A DNA stretch of 64,000 nt from Sabellastarte sp. h YS-2021. Lineage: Eukaryota > Annelida > Polychaeta > Sabellida > Sabellidae. Location: the NCBI GenBank assembly GCA_964017235.1, contig OZ024929.1:165587609-165651608 (forward strand), in the 5' to 3' direction. The notes beneath the pieces were generated by a model, which was given only the letters and a program-made list of their open reading frames with translations, ran no database searches and was not told the origin of the DNA. The position numbers were made by a program, and so were the translations under genes. This document shows, piece after piece, positions 1 through 10,949 of this stretch (position 1 is the first letter of the stretch; the number at the start of each line of letters is the position of its first letter).

Positions 1-2260
1 GTTTGTTAAAAGCCAGGGCTGCATTTTTGTGAGAGATATGAATAAACAACTGCGTGTCGTCTGCATAAAAGTGGTATTTGATGTCAGGATGCGTTCCAAT
101 AACCTTACTCAAAGGAGTGGTGTATAAGGAGAACAGCAGAGGACCAAGGACGGAGCCTTGTGGTACTCCAAACAACAGCTCATACAAATCAGAGAGGGTT
201 GACCCAATTTTAATTGCCTGGAAACGGTGGCTGAGATAGGACGTGAACCACTTCAAGGCTGTGCCAGACACACCAAACCATGATTTAAGACAATTAAGAA
301 GAGTCGGGTGGTCAATTGTGTCGAACGCAGCTGACAGATCCAGTAAGACCAATGCAGTAGGCTCGCCCCGTGATAGTGAGAGATGGATCTCATTTTTGAT
401 AAGCAGCAGGGCGGTTTCTGTGGAGTGACCACTTTTGTATGCAGATTGCCTAGGATTATCAAGATTGTTACTATTGATATGTTGCATGAGCTGTTTAACA
501 ACTACACGCTCCACCAATTTTGACATGAAACATAGTCCTGATACCGGTCGATAATTTTGCAAATCCTCATTTGGAAGTGATGCTTTCTTAATAAGAGGCG
601 TGACAACTGCCTTCTTGAATTTTTGAGGAAATACACCCTCAGCCAATGACAGATTGACAAGTTTTGTAATTGACGGGAGTAAAATTGCCACACAATCTTT
701 CAAAAGAAAAGTAGGGACTGGATCTAAAAGACATGATTTTGTAGGGGAATTTTTGATGATTTTTAGTACCGCGTCCTCCGAGACCTCATTGAAGGAAGGT
801 AGGTTGGGAGGTGTACACATGGGTGATATGACTGTTGCCGAAGAGGCTGTGAACATATCACGAATCCTTTTGATTTTTTTATGAAAGAAGGAAGCAAATT
901 TGTTTGCTAAGGATTTCTCAGACTGATGAGGAGGGAGAGTACTCTCTTGACCACTATTGAGGACTTGACGAAGTGTATGCCATAACTTCTTTGGGTCACG
1001 GCTGTTATCACTAATGATGGTGCTATAGTATTCAGCCTTGTCTCTATTTATGATTGCATTGCACCGGGCAATCTGTCTGCGCAATCTTCTTCTACTCAAC
1101 TGTGACCTATCCCTACGCCACATGCGCTCAAATTGACGCCTGATAGATTTGGCCCTACGGTAAGAATCTGACAGCCATCCAGCTGGTGTTTTCTTAGCTC
1201 TTCGACAAATCAATGGTGCATGCCTGTCCAACACACCACCAAGGTCACGAATATACTGGTCATACAGGTCTGCAGCCACTGTAGCAGGAGATGTGACAAA
1301 GGATGTGTTTGCAAGATCCTCACAAAAGCTCTTCATATTGATCTTATGGTACCTGCGGTAAGAAATACTGTCAACCTTCGGTACTGCAGGGCATGCAAAA
1401 TCCAAATGACATTTCACCAGTGCATGATCTGAGACCATTTCCCCAACTGTCACATTACTGACAAAGGAGGAATCGCTTGGGCTAAGTATCAGATCCAGTG
1501 TATGACCATGCAAGTGGGTAGCTTTATTAACATTTTGGGCAAGATTAGAGGTATCTAATAGATTGAGAAATTTTCTTTGGTCAATACAATCTGTGTCCAC
1601 ATGGACATTGAAGTCACCACAGATGATGAAGGAGGAAGTGAGAGATGACAGAAAACCACAGAAATGCAGGAAATCATCAAGAAAGGCAGAGGAACATGAA
1701 CCTGGGGTGCGATAGACACAAGCCATAACAAATGATTTTGAGTTAGTGACAATTGATATGACGATGTTTTCGAAAGTGGAATGTGTTGGTGTGTCAACAG
1801 TCTTAGCAGGTAAGTTTTTCTTGGAAAGGAAGCCCACTCCGCCACCGCGCCCAATCGTCCGGGGCCTATGAGTGAGTTGAAATCCAGGCTGAGTTACTGA
1901 CTTCAGTAGGCTGTCGGTATCAGAAATGTGAATGTGAGTTTCTGCAAGTGCCAAAATATCAAGATTATTCGAGACAATTGTGTCACAGATCAAGGGACCC
2001 TTATTCCTGATGGAACGGCAATTCACAAAGCCAAAGTTTACAGGACCTGGATTAAGGGCGATGTCACCAGATAAGAACAACAGAATCAAAAGACATTTGA
2101 CCCTGGCATATGCAGGAAACTTATTTGAGAAAATTTTACAGGAGTAATCCCTGATCGGGGCAGGAACACGAAGGGCACAGGGAGAGACTAAGAACTGACT
2201 TTGGTCAGCCACTTTCAGCCAAAAGAGGAGACTGAAGCACAGACAACCCAACAACATCAT
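1..2260 (-). CDS. LINE ORF2: APE endonuclease plus reverse transcriptase, 3' part beyond window
   Basis: I translated the minus strand from ATG 2260 to position 1 and found one open frame of 753 codons with no stop or frameshift; it leaves the window at the left. Order: hydrophobic signal-like start (MMLLGCLCFSLLF), 2A-like motif at residues 66-73, then an APE-type endonuclease with LALAET, VYRTPG, CGDFN and SDHAL motifs. A basic linker follows, then a reverse transcriptase with NYRPVSG, LDLSAAFDTIDH, GVPQGSVLGPLLF and the catalytic FYADD near position 60. A stop lies 45 bases upstream of the ATG. Endonuclease plus this RT order is typical of the CR1/L2/Jockey-like LINE groups; I cannot assign the clade. 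Intactness suggests recent activity. It copies its own RNA into chromosomal DNA by target-primed reverse transcription; it has no relation to the host genes downstream. Confidence 0.93.
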   Translation of the reverse strand, partial: MMLLGCLCFSLLFWLKVADQSQFLVSPCALRVPAPIRDYSCKIFSNKFPAYARVKCLLILLFLSGDIALNPGPVNFGFVNCRSIRNKGPLICDTIVSNNLDILALAETHIHISDTDSLLKSVTQPGFQLTHRPRTIGRGGGVGFLSKKNLPAKTVDTPTHSTFENIVISIVTNSKSFVMACVYRTPGSCSSAFLDDFLHFCGFLSSLTSSFIICGDFNVHVDTDCIDQRKFLNLLDTSNLAQNVNKATHLHGHTLDLILSPSDSSFVSNVTVGEMVSDHALVKCHLDFACPAVPKVDSISYRRYHKINMKSFCEDLANTSFVTSPATVAADLYDQYIRDLGGVLDRHAPLICRRAKKTPAGWLSDSYRRAKSIRRQFERMWRRDRSQLSRRRLRRQIARCNAIINRDKAEYYSTIISDNSRDPKKLWHTLRQVLNSGQESTLPPHQSEKSLANKFASFFHKKIKRIRDMFTASSATVISPMCTPPNLPSFNEVSEDAVLKIIKNSPTKSCLLDPVPTFLLKDCVAILLPSITKLVNLSLAEGVFPQKFKKAVVTPLIKKASLPNEDLQNYRPVSGLCFMSKLVERVVVKQLMQHINSNNLDNPRQSAYKSGHSTETALLLIKNEIHLSLSRGEPTALVLLDLSAAFDTIDHPTLLNCLKSWFGVSGTALKWFTSYLSHRFQAIKIGSTLSDLYELLFGVPQGSVLGPLLFSLYTTPLSKVIGTHPDIKYHFYADDTQLFIHISHKNAALAFNK
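2042..2065 (-). other. 2A-like motif DIALNPGP in LINE ORF
   Basis: Residues 66-73 of the LINE protein read D-I-A-L-N-P-G-P followed by V. The 2A ribosome-skipping consensus is D-x-E-x-N-P-G-P/P. Here NPGP is kept but the E is A and the residue after is V rather than P, so skipping activity is doubtful. 2A-like motifs at this position, just before the endonuclease, are known from other APE-type LINEs. Confidence 0.6.
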
Positions 2261-2840
2261 GGCTAAGGAGCAGGCAAGACAGAGTAATAGACACTTAGCA
2301 AACTAAGTGGTTGGGGTGACTCATGATAAATGTCCCTAGTAAGCTCACGTTCCGATCTTCGTCCCGTGGGCGACTCACGGGCACCCTATTCACCCCAATA
2401 AGCCTCAGAACCTTAAAACTGCCCTCAAGACAGCCACAATAACTTATATAACACAAGAACCATACAACAAAGCAGCAAAAAAGGTTACTGGAATAACTCT
2501 GTGAAAGATAAATAATAGGGATGATACATCAATATTTTGGACAATTACACGGTAATTCCCGGTAAATGGGCGATAATACCCGATTATGGGGTAATAAAAG
2601 AGCAGACTGCTATAGACTACATAAGTGGTAGCAAAAATGAAAACATGGTGTAGTAAAACAATAATTGAAATAATTGGACTGAGAAATGTATACTAATATG
2701 CTGGATTGTTGTTACAATTGGAGTTTATAATTTTGTTTTCGAGAAAACGACGTCTCCGTGGTCTCCGTCCAATTGAATAACATATAAGGGGAACCATCAA
2801 TGGAACAAAAAATTTGAACATTACTTCCTAGAACCAGTTA
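2261..2840. other. LINE 5' leader and unassigned flank
   Basis: The first 100-200 bases are probably the 5' untranslated leader of the LINE on the minus strand, since stops appear in its frame here. The 5' end of the element cannot be placed. No gene is visible in the remainder. Confidence 0.4.
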
Positions 2841-2910
2841 CTCGTACTGATAGCAAGTTTGGCATCTCATAGGCTGCCATCTCTGTGGGTTCGAGTCCCA
2901 TAAGTGACGT
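2841..2910 (+). repeat. tRNA-like SINE head, eroded
   Basis: A pol III B-box match GGTTCGAGTCC lies at 2888-2898, preceded by a possible A-box region (AGTTTGGCATCTC). The same arrangement recurs at 58090-58250, supporting an old tRNA-derived SINE rather than a functional tRNA. No convincing acceptor stem can be drawn. Confidence 0.4.
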
Positions 2911-2959
2911 CCCAAGTATTAAGTAAAAATGGTGGTATGACATTAAAACAGAGTTACAA

Positions 2960-3480
2960 GCCTGTAGATCAATGATCAGGGAAATGAGAAGGGGTCAGAG
3001 ATCAAATTTGACACTTGCAAAAGATTCACAGGCCATTATTTTCTATAAGTTATTTTTACATCTTGAAGCCCTAGAACCAGTAATAAGAGAGATAAAAGGC
3101 CTTTTCAGTATGACAACCCCACTTGACCTTGAAGCAGGGGTTAAAAGTCAAATTTGAAACTTGCGAAAGATTGGCAGACCAAGATTTCTTGCTAGTTATG
3201 TTTACATTCACATAAGGGCATAAGATAGAAGGCCTTTTGAGTATGATCACCCCATTTCACCTTGAAGCAGGGGTTAAAGGTTAAATTCAACACTTTTAAG
3301 TAAAAGATTTGCAGGGCAGGACTTCCTTTAGATCGTTTTCAAAATTTTTAAGCCAAAGGACCATTAATTAAGGGAAAAATAAGGCCTTTTCAGTTTGATT
3401 ACCCCACGTGACCTTGAAGCAGTCAAAATCAAAGGTCAAATTCAAGACTTGCAAAAGATTCAGAGACTCCCTTTTCATTG
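2960..3480 (-). repeat. Degenerate repeat, about 3 copies
   Basis: AAGGCCTTTT followed by 'CCCCA..TGACCTTGAAGCAGGGGTTAAA' type text recurs at about 3096, 3229 and 3381. The reverse complement of the same unit occurs inside the 20005-21664 element (near 20800 and 21570), so this is a relic of that family in the opposite orientation. Confidence 0.6.
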
Positions 3481-3860
3481 TAGAAGTGATTTAGGATGCG
3501 AAAACAGCTCCAGGGATGTCATAGAGCTGCATATCTTCTGATGGCATGTCATAGTTTACATTTTCTGACTGTTTCAAGGTGAAGTAAAGAAGATTTTAGT
3601 ATAAAAGAAATCATTGGACGCAAATCTTATGACATGTGAGAGTTGACCTGTCATTTTCCTTAAAGGTGAAATAAGATCAACATACATAGTAGCCATTGAA
3701 CCCAATTTGGGGTGACTCTCTGTTGTGCTGAATTTGCCCTCTCTAGGTATATACTGCATCGAGACACTAGGCGAATTTAAGGCCTGTGTGGCATTGGTTT
3801 CATTCCAGGGCATCTAGCTGGGCTACCATATTGTCTGGGCTGTTTCTCTGAAACAGTGTG
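3481..3860. other. No feature recognised
   Basis: Non-repetitive, AT-rich sequence with no credible coding frame. Confidence 0.5.
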
Positions 3861-3929
3861 TTATAGTCAATACTGGGTTGGTGCTTCATGGTGGAGCCCG
3901 CGAAATGAATTCCCGCGAAATTTTTTTGA
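3861..3929 (+). repeat. Boundary sequence of the 114-bp satellite block
   Basis: Contains CAATACTGGGTTGG and TGGAGCCCGCGAAA, then a second CCCGCGAAAT. The reverse complement of this boundary appears at 28873-28910 next to the other satellite block, so it is probably the end of a mobile unit that carries the satellite. Confidence 0.55.
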
Positions 3930-4555
3930 AGGACCTGGAACCTCTACCACTTTCTGGGGGTGTGGTAGAGGTAGTGGTCTGGCCCATTAATCTTACTTGG
4001 ATAAGGCGTGGTAGAGGTGGGTATATATTTCTTGCAAACTGCCCCCCGTTTTTGGGGTGTGGTAGAGGTAGAGGTTGATCCCAGTAATTTTAATAGGAGA
4101 AGGTGGGGATAGGTGTGATAGATGTGAGACATAGTATATATTTCTTGCAAACTCTACCATGTTTTGGGGGTGTGGTAGAGGTAGAGGTCGATCCCAGTAA
4201 TTTTAATAGGAGAAGGTGGGGGAGAGGTGTGGTAGAGGTGAGATATAGTATATATTTCTTGCAAACTCTACCATGTTTTGGGGGTGTGGTAGAGGTAGAG
4301 GTCTGTCCCAGTAATTTTAATTGGATAAGGCGTGGTACAGGTGGGGGAGAGGTGTGGTAGAGGTCAGATATAGTATATATTTCTTGCAACATGTACCACA
4401 TTTTGGGGGTGTGGTAGAGGTAGAGGTTGATCCCAGTGATTTTAATAGGACAAGGTGGGGGAGAGGTGTGGTAGAGGTCAGATATAGTATATATTTCTTG
4501 GAACCTCTACCACGTTTTGGGGGTGTGGTAGAGGTAGAGGTTGATCCCAGTAATT
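3930..4555 (+). repeat. 114-bp satellite, block 1
   Basis: About five to six copies of a 114-bp unit. Each unit contains GTGGTAGAGGT several times, GATCCCAGTAATTTTAAT, and GATATAGTATATATTTCTTG. CCTCTACCAC and GTGGTAGAGG inside the unit can pair as a 10-11 bp stem with an 11-base loop. The block is cut after AATT by the 4556-8271 element. Confidence 0.9.
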
Positions 4556-4577
4556 AAGCGTCCCGCAAGGGACGCTT
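4556..4577. other. Terminal hairpin with GCAA tetraloop
   Basis: Perfect 9-bp stem AAGCGTCCC / GGGACGCTT closed by GCAA, a GNRA-type tetraloop, at the 5' end of element A. It is followed by a (GGCTCCGCC)-type repeat at about 4608-4643. Confidence 0.85.
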
Positions 4578-4959
4578 GTTTGTGTATGGGAGAGCTTCAG
4601 GCTCCGCCGGCTCCGGCGGCTCCGCCGGCTCCGCCGGCTCCGCATTTTGTTTTCCTTATAACTCTGTAACCGTTAGGCGGATTCTTTTCAAATTTGGCAG
4701 GTTTAGGCAGTAGCCTTGGGGAATTTTTTTGAATATACTGCAGTGACATTTCAACCAATCAGAGAGGTCACATGACCAAAAATGTCTTTTTTCGATGGGG
4801 AAGCTTGTCCGGATGATAACTTGAAAGGAATTTTATCAATTCACCTGAAACTTGGCAAATACATTCATTCTATTAAAATCTGGAAATCATTAGATTTTGG
4901 CATTGATTGGTCAAGAAATGGCCGAGTAATTAATGATTAATTAATCATTACGAATTTTC

Positions 4960-5811
4960 CAAATAAGGAAAACACAAAAATGCTTATATCTCGAAAACCG
5001 TGCTAGATAGAGCGATTTCGACGAAATTTTTGACCCACAGGGTATCTCTGCAGAGTAGTTTTCCCAATTTTCAAAAAATTTTTCTCTCGCCCAAAATGGC
5101 GGCCATTTTGAATTTTCGAAATTTTCGCAAAAATTGCAAAACACAAAAATGCTTATATCTCGAAAACCGTGCTAGATAGAGCGATTTCGACGAAATTTTT
5201 GACCCGCAGGGTATCTCTGCAGAGTAGTTATCCCAATTTTGAAAAAATTTTTGTCTCGCCAAAAATGGCGGCCATTTTGAATTTTCGAAATTTTTGCAAA
5301 AATTGCAAAACACAAAAATGCTTGTATCTCGAAAACCGTGCTAGATAGAGCGATTTCGACGAAATTTTTGACCCGCAGGGTATCTCTGCAGAGTAGTTAT
5401 CCCAATTTTGAAAAAAAATTTGTCTCGCCAAAAATGGCGGCCATTTTGAATTTTCGAATTTTTCGCAAAAATTGCAAAACATAAAAATGCTTATATCTCG
5501 AAAACCCTGCTAGATAGAGCGATTTCGACGAAATTTTTGACCCACAGGGTATATCTGCAGAGTAGCCATGCCAATTTTCAAAAAAAATTTGTCTCGCCAA
5601 AAATGGCGGCCATTTTGAATTTTCGAATTTTTCGCAAAAATTGCAAAACATAAAAATGCTTATATCTCGAAAACCCTGCTAGATAGAGCGATTTCGACGA
5701 AATTTTTGACCTGCAGGGTATCTCTGCAGAGTAGCCATGCCAATTTTCAAACAAAAAATTTCTCGCAAAAAATGGCGGCCATTTTGAATTTTCGAATTTT
5801 CAGACCCATAG
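4960..5811 (+). repeat. 169-bp tandem repeat, about 5 copies
   Basis: Unit contains AAAATGCTTATATCTCGAAA, GATAGAGCGATTTCGACG, the palindrome CTGCAG and AAAATGGCGGCCATTTTG. The last is itself palindromic around GGCC. Copies are nearly identical; equivalent points recur at 5144, 5313, 5482 and 5651. Confidence 0.93.
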
Positions 5812-7790
5812 CTAATTACTCACCTACTCAAAATGAGTAAATGCGAATTATCTCTAAAAGTATTGCAGATAGCCAATTTTTCTCAAATAAATCATTCACC
5901 TACTTTTGGGAGAGCTTTCACTTGGTGAAGTTTCAGACCCATGGCTAATTACTCACCTACTCAAAATGAGTAAATGCGAATTATCTCTAAAAGTATTGCA
6001 GATAGCCAATTTTTCTCAAATAACTCATTCACCTACTTTTGGGAGAGCTTTCACTTGGTGAAGTTTCAGACCCATAGCTAATTACTCACCTACTCAAAAT
6101 GAGTAAATGCGAATTATCTCTAAAAGTATTGCAGATAGCCAATTTTTGTCAAATAACTCATTCACCTACTTTTGGGAGAGCTTTCACTTGGTGAAGTTTC
6201 AGACCCATAGCTAATTACTCACCTACTCAAAATGAGTAAATGAGAATTATCTCTAAAAGTATTGCAGATAGCCAATTTTTCTCAAATAACTCATTCACCT
6301 ACTTTTGGGAGAGCTTTCACTCTGTGAAGTTTCAGACCCATAGCTAATTACTCACCTACTCAAAATGAGTAAATGCGAATTATCTCTAAAAGTATTGCAG
6401 ATAGCCAATTTTTCTCAAATAACTCATTCACCTACTTTTGGCAGAGCTTTCACTTGGTGAAGTTTCAGACCCATAGCTAATTACTCCCCTACTGAAAATG
6501 AGTAAATGCGAATTATCTCTAAAAGTATTGCAGATAGCCAATTTTTCTCAAATAACTCATTCACCTACTTTTGGGAGAGCTTTCACTTGGTGAAGTTTCA
6601 GACCCATAGCTAATTACTCACCTACTCAAAATGAGTAAATGCGAATTATCTCTAAAAGTATTGCAGATAGCCAATTTTTGTCAAATTAATCATTCACCTA
6701 CTTTTGGGAGAGCTTTCACTTGGTGAAGTTTCAGACCCATAGCTAATTACTCACCTACTCAAAATGAGTAAATGCGAATTATCTCTAAAAGTATTGCAGA
6801 TAGCCAATTTTTCTCAAATAACTCATTCACCTACTTTTGGGAGAGCTTTCACTCTGTGAAGTTTCAGACCCATAGCTAATTACTCACCTACTCAAAATGA
6901 GTAAATGCGAATTATCTCTAAAAGTATTGCAGATAGCCAATTTTTCTCAAATTAATCATTCACCTACTTTTGGGAGAGCTTTCACTTGGTGAAGTTTCAG
7001 ACCCATAGCTAATTACTCACCTACTCAAAATGAGTAAATGCGAATTATCTCTAAAAGTATTGCAGATAGCCAATTTTTCTCAAATAACTCATTCACCTAC
7101 TTTTGGGAGAGCTTTCACTTGGTGAAGTTTCAGACCCATAGCTAATTACTCACCTACTCAAAATGAGTAAATGCGAATTATCTCTAAAAGTATTGCAGAT
7201 AGCCAATTTTTCTCAAATAACTCATTCACCTACTTTTGGCAGAGCTTTCACTTGGTGAAGTTTCAGACCCATAGCTAATTATTCACCTACTCAAAATGAG
7301 TAAATGCGAATTATCTCTAAAAGTATTGCAGATAGCCAATTTTTCTCAAATAACTCATTCACCTACTTTTGGGAGAGCTTTCACTATGTGAAGTTTCAGA
7401 CCCATAGCTATTTATTCACCTACTCAAAATGAGTAAATGCTAATTATCTCTAAAAGTATTGCGGATACCCAATTTTTATCAAATACTCATTCATCTACTT
7501 GTGGGAGAGCTTTCACATGGTGAAGTTTCAGACCCATAGCTAATTACTCACCTACTCAAAATGAGTAAATGCGAATTATCTCTAAAAGTATTGCAGATAG
7601 CCAATTTTTCTCAAATAACTCATTCACCTACTTTTGGGAGAGCTTTCACTTGGTGAAGTTTCAGACCCATAGATAATTATTCACCTACTCAAAATGAGTA
7701 AATGTGAATTATCTCTTAATAGTATTGCAGATAGCCAATTTTTCTCAAATAACTCATTCACCTACTTTTGGAAGAGCTTTCACACACGAA
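5812..7790 (+). repeat. 133-bp tandem repeat, about 15 copies
   Basis: Unit starts at TTTCAGACCCATAGCTAATT. It carries two small hairpins: TACTCA-AAA-TGAGTA and TTCAC-TTG-GTGAA. Copies from about 5931 to 7400 are almost identical; those near 7400-7500 and 7680 are more diverged. The array interrupts the 169-bp array, which resumes at about 7875. Confidence 0.93.
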
Positions 7791-7835
7791 AATGAAAAAT
7801 TGTGAATATCTCGGAAAAGCTATTTCTTCTGCTTT

Positions 7836-7874
7836 AATGCTCGGCGGGAGATACACACCGCGGCAGTGGTCTTG
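7836..7874 (+). repeat. Terminal motif shared with the 20005-21664 element
   Basis: GGCGGGAGATACACACCGCG followed by GCAGTGGTCTTG closely matches the right end of the 20005-21664 element (GGTGGGAGATAAATGCTGCG, then GCAGTGGCCTTG at 21633-21664). It is likely the end of a nested insertion of that superfamily. Confidence 0.6.
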
Positions 7875-8120
7875 ACAAAAATTTTTGTCTCCCCAAAAAT
7901 GGTGGCCATTTTGAATTTTCAAAGTTTTTGCAAAACACAAAAATGCTTATATCTCGAAAACCGTGCTATATGGAGCGAACTCAACAAAAATTTGGACCTG
8001 CTGGGTATCTCCAATTTTCAAAATATTTTTGTCTCGCCAAATATAGTGGACATTTTAAATTTTTTTATTTTTTGCAAAACACAAAAATGCTTATATCTTG
8101 AAAACCGTGCTAGATAGAGC
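7875..8120 (+). repeat. 169-bp repeat, resumed and diverged
   Basis: About one and a half diverged copies of the unit seen at 4960-5811, with ATATCTCGAAAACCGTGCTA at 7949 and a second copy near 8093. Confidence 0.85.
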
Positions 8121-8271
8121 AGACTGCGCTGACTTTGGTTGCCACAACAGTATAAGGCTAGAAACGAAGCATTTTCTTAATACTTTAGCACTCACCTTTA
8201 TATCCTTTTCGGGACGCTTTGTTTTTGCTATGCAAAAACATTATCTTTTTTTTTTGCGAGCGATCCTCTAG

Positions 8272-10722
8272 TTTTAATTGGAGATGGTGGGGGACAGGTG
8301 TGGTAGAGGTGAGATATAGTATATATTTCTTGCAACCTCTACCGCGTTTGGTTGGTGTAGTAGAGGTAGAGGTTCATCCCAGTAATTTTAATTGGAGAAG
8401 ACATAGTAGAGGTGGGGGAGAGGTGTGGTAGAGGTCAGATATAGTATATTTGTCTTGCAAAATGTACCACATTTTGGGGGTGTGGTAGAGGTAGATGTCT
8501 GCCCCATTAATTGTAGTTGGAGAAGGCGTGGTAGAGGTGGGGGAGAGGTGTGGTAGAGGTCACATATAATGTATATTTTTTTAAACCTCTACCATGTTTT
8601 AGGGGTGTGGTAGAGGTTGATCCCATTGATTTCAGTTGCAGAAGGTGTGGTAGATGTGGGGGAAAGGTGTGGTAGAAGTCAGATATATTATATATTTCTT
8701 GCAACCTGTACCACGTTTTCGGGGTGTGGTAGAGGTAGAGGTTGATGCCAGTAATTTTAATTGGTGAATGTGGGGGAGAGGTGTGGTAGAGGTGAGATAT
8801 AGTATATATTTCTTGTAAACTGCACCACGTTTTGGGGGTGTGGTAGAGGTAGAGGTTGATCCCATTAATTTCAGTTGAAAAAGGTGTGTTAGAGGTGGGG
8901 GAGAGGTGTGGTAGAGGTCAGATATAGTATATATTTCTTGGAAACGCTACCACGTTTTGGGGGTGTGGTAGAGGTAGAGGTTGATCCCAGTGATTTTAAT
9001 TGGAGAAGGTGGGGGAGAGGTGTGGTAGAGGTGAGATATAGTATATACATCTTGCAACCTGTTCCACGTTTTCGGGGTGTGGTAGAGGTAGAGGTTGATC
9101 CCAGTAACTTTAATTGGAGAAGGTGGGGGTGAGGTGGGGTAGAGGTGAGATATAGTATATCTTTCTTGCAACCTGTACCGCGTTTGGGGGGTGTGGTAGA
9201 GGTAGAGGTCAATCCCAGTAATTTTAATAGGAGAAGGTGGGGGAGAGTTGTGGTAGAGGTGAGATATAGTATATATTTCTTGCAAACTCTACCATGTTTT
9301 GGGGGTGTGGTAGAGGTAGAGGTCTGTCCCAGTAATTTTAATTGGATAAGGCGTGGTACAGGTGGGGGAGAGGTGTGGTAGAGGTAAGATATAGTATATA
9401 TTTCTTGCAACCTGTACCACGTTTTCGGGGTGTGGTAGAGGTAGAGGTTGATCCCAGTAATTTTAATTGGAGAATGTGGGGGAGAGGTGTGGTAAAGGTG
9501 AGATATAGTATATATTTCTTATAAACTGCACCACGTTTTGGGGGTGTGGTAGAGGTTGATCCCAGTAATTTTAATTAGAGAAGGTGGGGGTGAGGTGGGG
9601 TAGAGGTGAGATATAGTATATCTTTCTTGCAACCTGTACCGCGTTTGGGGGGTGTGGTAGAGGTTGATCCCAGTAATTTTAATAGGAGAAGGTGGGGGGA
9701 GAGGTGTGATAGATGTGAGACATAGTATATATTTCTTGCAACCTCTACCATGTTTTGGGGGTGTGGTAGAGGTAGAGGTCTGTCCCAGTAATTTTAATTG
9801 GATAAGATGTGGTACAGGTGGGGAGAGGTGTGCTAGAGGTCAGTTATAGTATATATTTCTTGTAAACTGCACCACGTTTTGGGAGTGTGGTAGAGGTAGA
9901 GGTTGATCCCAGTAATTGTAATTGGAGAATGTGGGGGAGAGATGTGGTAGAGGTCAGATATAGTATATATTTCTTGCAAACGCTACCACGTTTTGGGGGT
10001 GTGGTAGAGGTAGAGGTTGATCCCAGTGATTTTAATAGGACAAGGTGGGGGAGAGGTGTGGTAGAGGTCAGATATAGTATATATTTCTTGGAAACGCTAC
10101 CACGTTTTGGGGGTGTGGTAAAGGTAGAGGTTGATCCCAGTGATTTTAATAGGACAAGGTGGGGGAGAGGTGTGGTAGAGGTCAGATATAGTATATATTT
10201 CTTGCAAACGTTACCACATTTTGGGGGTGTGGTAGAGGTAGAGGTTGATCCCAGTGATTTTAATAGGACAAGGTGGGGGAGAGGTGTGGTAGAGGTCAGA
10301 TATAGTATATATTTCTTGCAACCTGTACCACGTTTTCGGGGTGTGGTAGAGGTAGAGGTTGATCCCAGTGATTTTAATAGGACAAGGTGGGGGAGAGGTG
10401 TGGTAGAGGTAAGATATAGTATATATTTCTTGCAACCTCTACCACGTTTTGGGGTGTGGTAGAGGTAGAGGTTGATCCCAGTAATTTTATTTGGAGATGG
10501 TGGGGGACAGGTGTGGTAGAGGTGAGATAAAGTATATATTTCTTGCAACCTCTACCACGTTTCGGGGGTGTAGTAGAGGTAGAGGTTCATCCCAGTAATT
10601 TTAATTGGAGAAGGCGTAGTAGAGGTGGAGGAGAGGTGTGGTAGAGATATAGTATATATTTCTTGCAACATGTACCACGTTTTGTGGGGGTGTGGTAGAG
10701 GTAGATGTCTGCCCCATTAATT
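8272..10722 (+). repeat. 114-bp satellite, block 2 (longest)
   Basis: About 20 units. GTTGATCCCAG recurs at 9902, 10016, 10130 and 10244, an exact 114-bp period. Because 114 is divisible by 3, frames stay open across units on both strands (up to 234 codons on the minus strand at 9844-10548, and 191 on the plus strand at 9887-10462). I regard these frames as by-products of the repeat: there is no initiation context, homology or codon bias to support them. Confidence 0.93.
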
Positions 10723-10749
10723 ATATCCCCAGACGAAAGTCGGGGATAT
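10723..10749. other. Terminal hairpin with GAAA tetraloop
   Basis: ATATCCCC pairs with GGGGATAT, then a single bulged A (10731), then GAC/GTC closing a GAAA loop. This gives an 11-bp stem with one bulge. It is followed by CCGTCGCG and (GCC)n at about 10762-10786. Confidence 0.85.
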
Positions 10750-10949
10750 ATTGGATTCAGGTCCGTCGCGCCGCCGCCGCCGCCGTAGAAATTTCCTTGT
10801 GGACGCGATAACTCAAAAACGAATTAATATTTTTTTTTCAAACTTGGTACACATGTTAAGGGTGCCCAAAGGAAGATCCCTATTTTAAGGTGACCTTAAA
10901 CTCCCAGTAAAAAAGAACTTATGGCCACCTTAAGGTCAGAAATTGCACT

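Larger units (their letters stand above)
4556..8271 (+). mobile_element. Non-autonomous Helentron/HINE-like element A, repeat-filled
   Basis: Inserted in a satellite unit: the left flank ends CAGTAATT and the right flank begins TTTTAATTGG, so the uninterrupted unit can be rebuilt with insertion at AATT. The 5' end is a perfect hairpin (4556-4577). Its 9-base sequence AAGCGTCCC recurs inverted as GGGACGCTT at 8211-8219, about 60 bases inside the 3' end. A second hairpin (TGTTTTTGC/GCAAAAACA, 8220-8240) follows, and the element ends TCTAG (8271). Asymmetric terminal inverted repeats, a 3' hairpin and AT/TT insertion are known features of Helentron-type non-autonomous elements. There is no helicase or other coding capacity inside. 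Confidence 0.65.

Noticed and set aside
915..940. CTGATGAG string suggesting a hammerhead ribozyme
   Set aside because: Lies within the LINE coding frame. No GAAA partner or stems in the needed arrangement were found; other CTGATGA strings also fail.
1555..1854. 99-codon minus-strand frame
   Set aside because: Shadow frame of the LINE endonuclease, whose true frame runs through the whole of 2260 to 1.
2841..2910. Functional tRNA gene
   Set aside because: Only the B box is convincing; no acceptor stem or anticodon arm can be folded.
5071..5651. Repeated 80-84-codon frames with Phe/Lys-rich products
   Set aside because: One frame of the 169-bp tandem repeat; no start context or homology.
9844..10548. 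234-codon open frame on the minus strand (and 191 codons on the plus strand) in the satellite
   Set aside because: It is the 38-residue translation of a 114-bp tandem repeat, open on both strands because the period is divisible by three. No domain or separate evidence of coding.
10723..10749. Hairpin as a bacterial-type terminator or riboswitch
   Set aside because: Animal DNA context, terminal position in an insertion and the inverted copy at the other end favour a transposon end structure.
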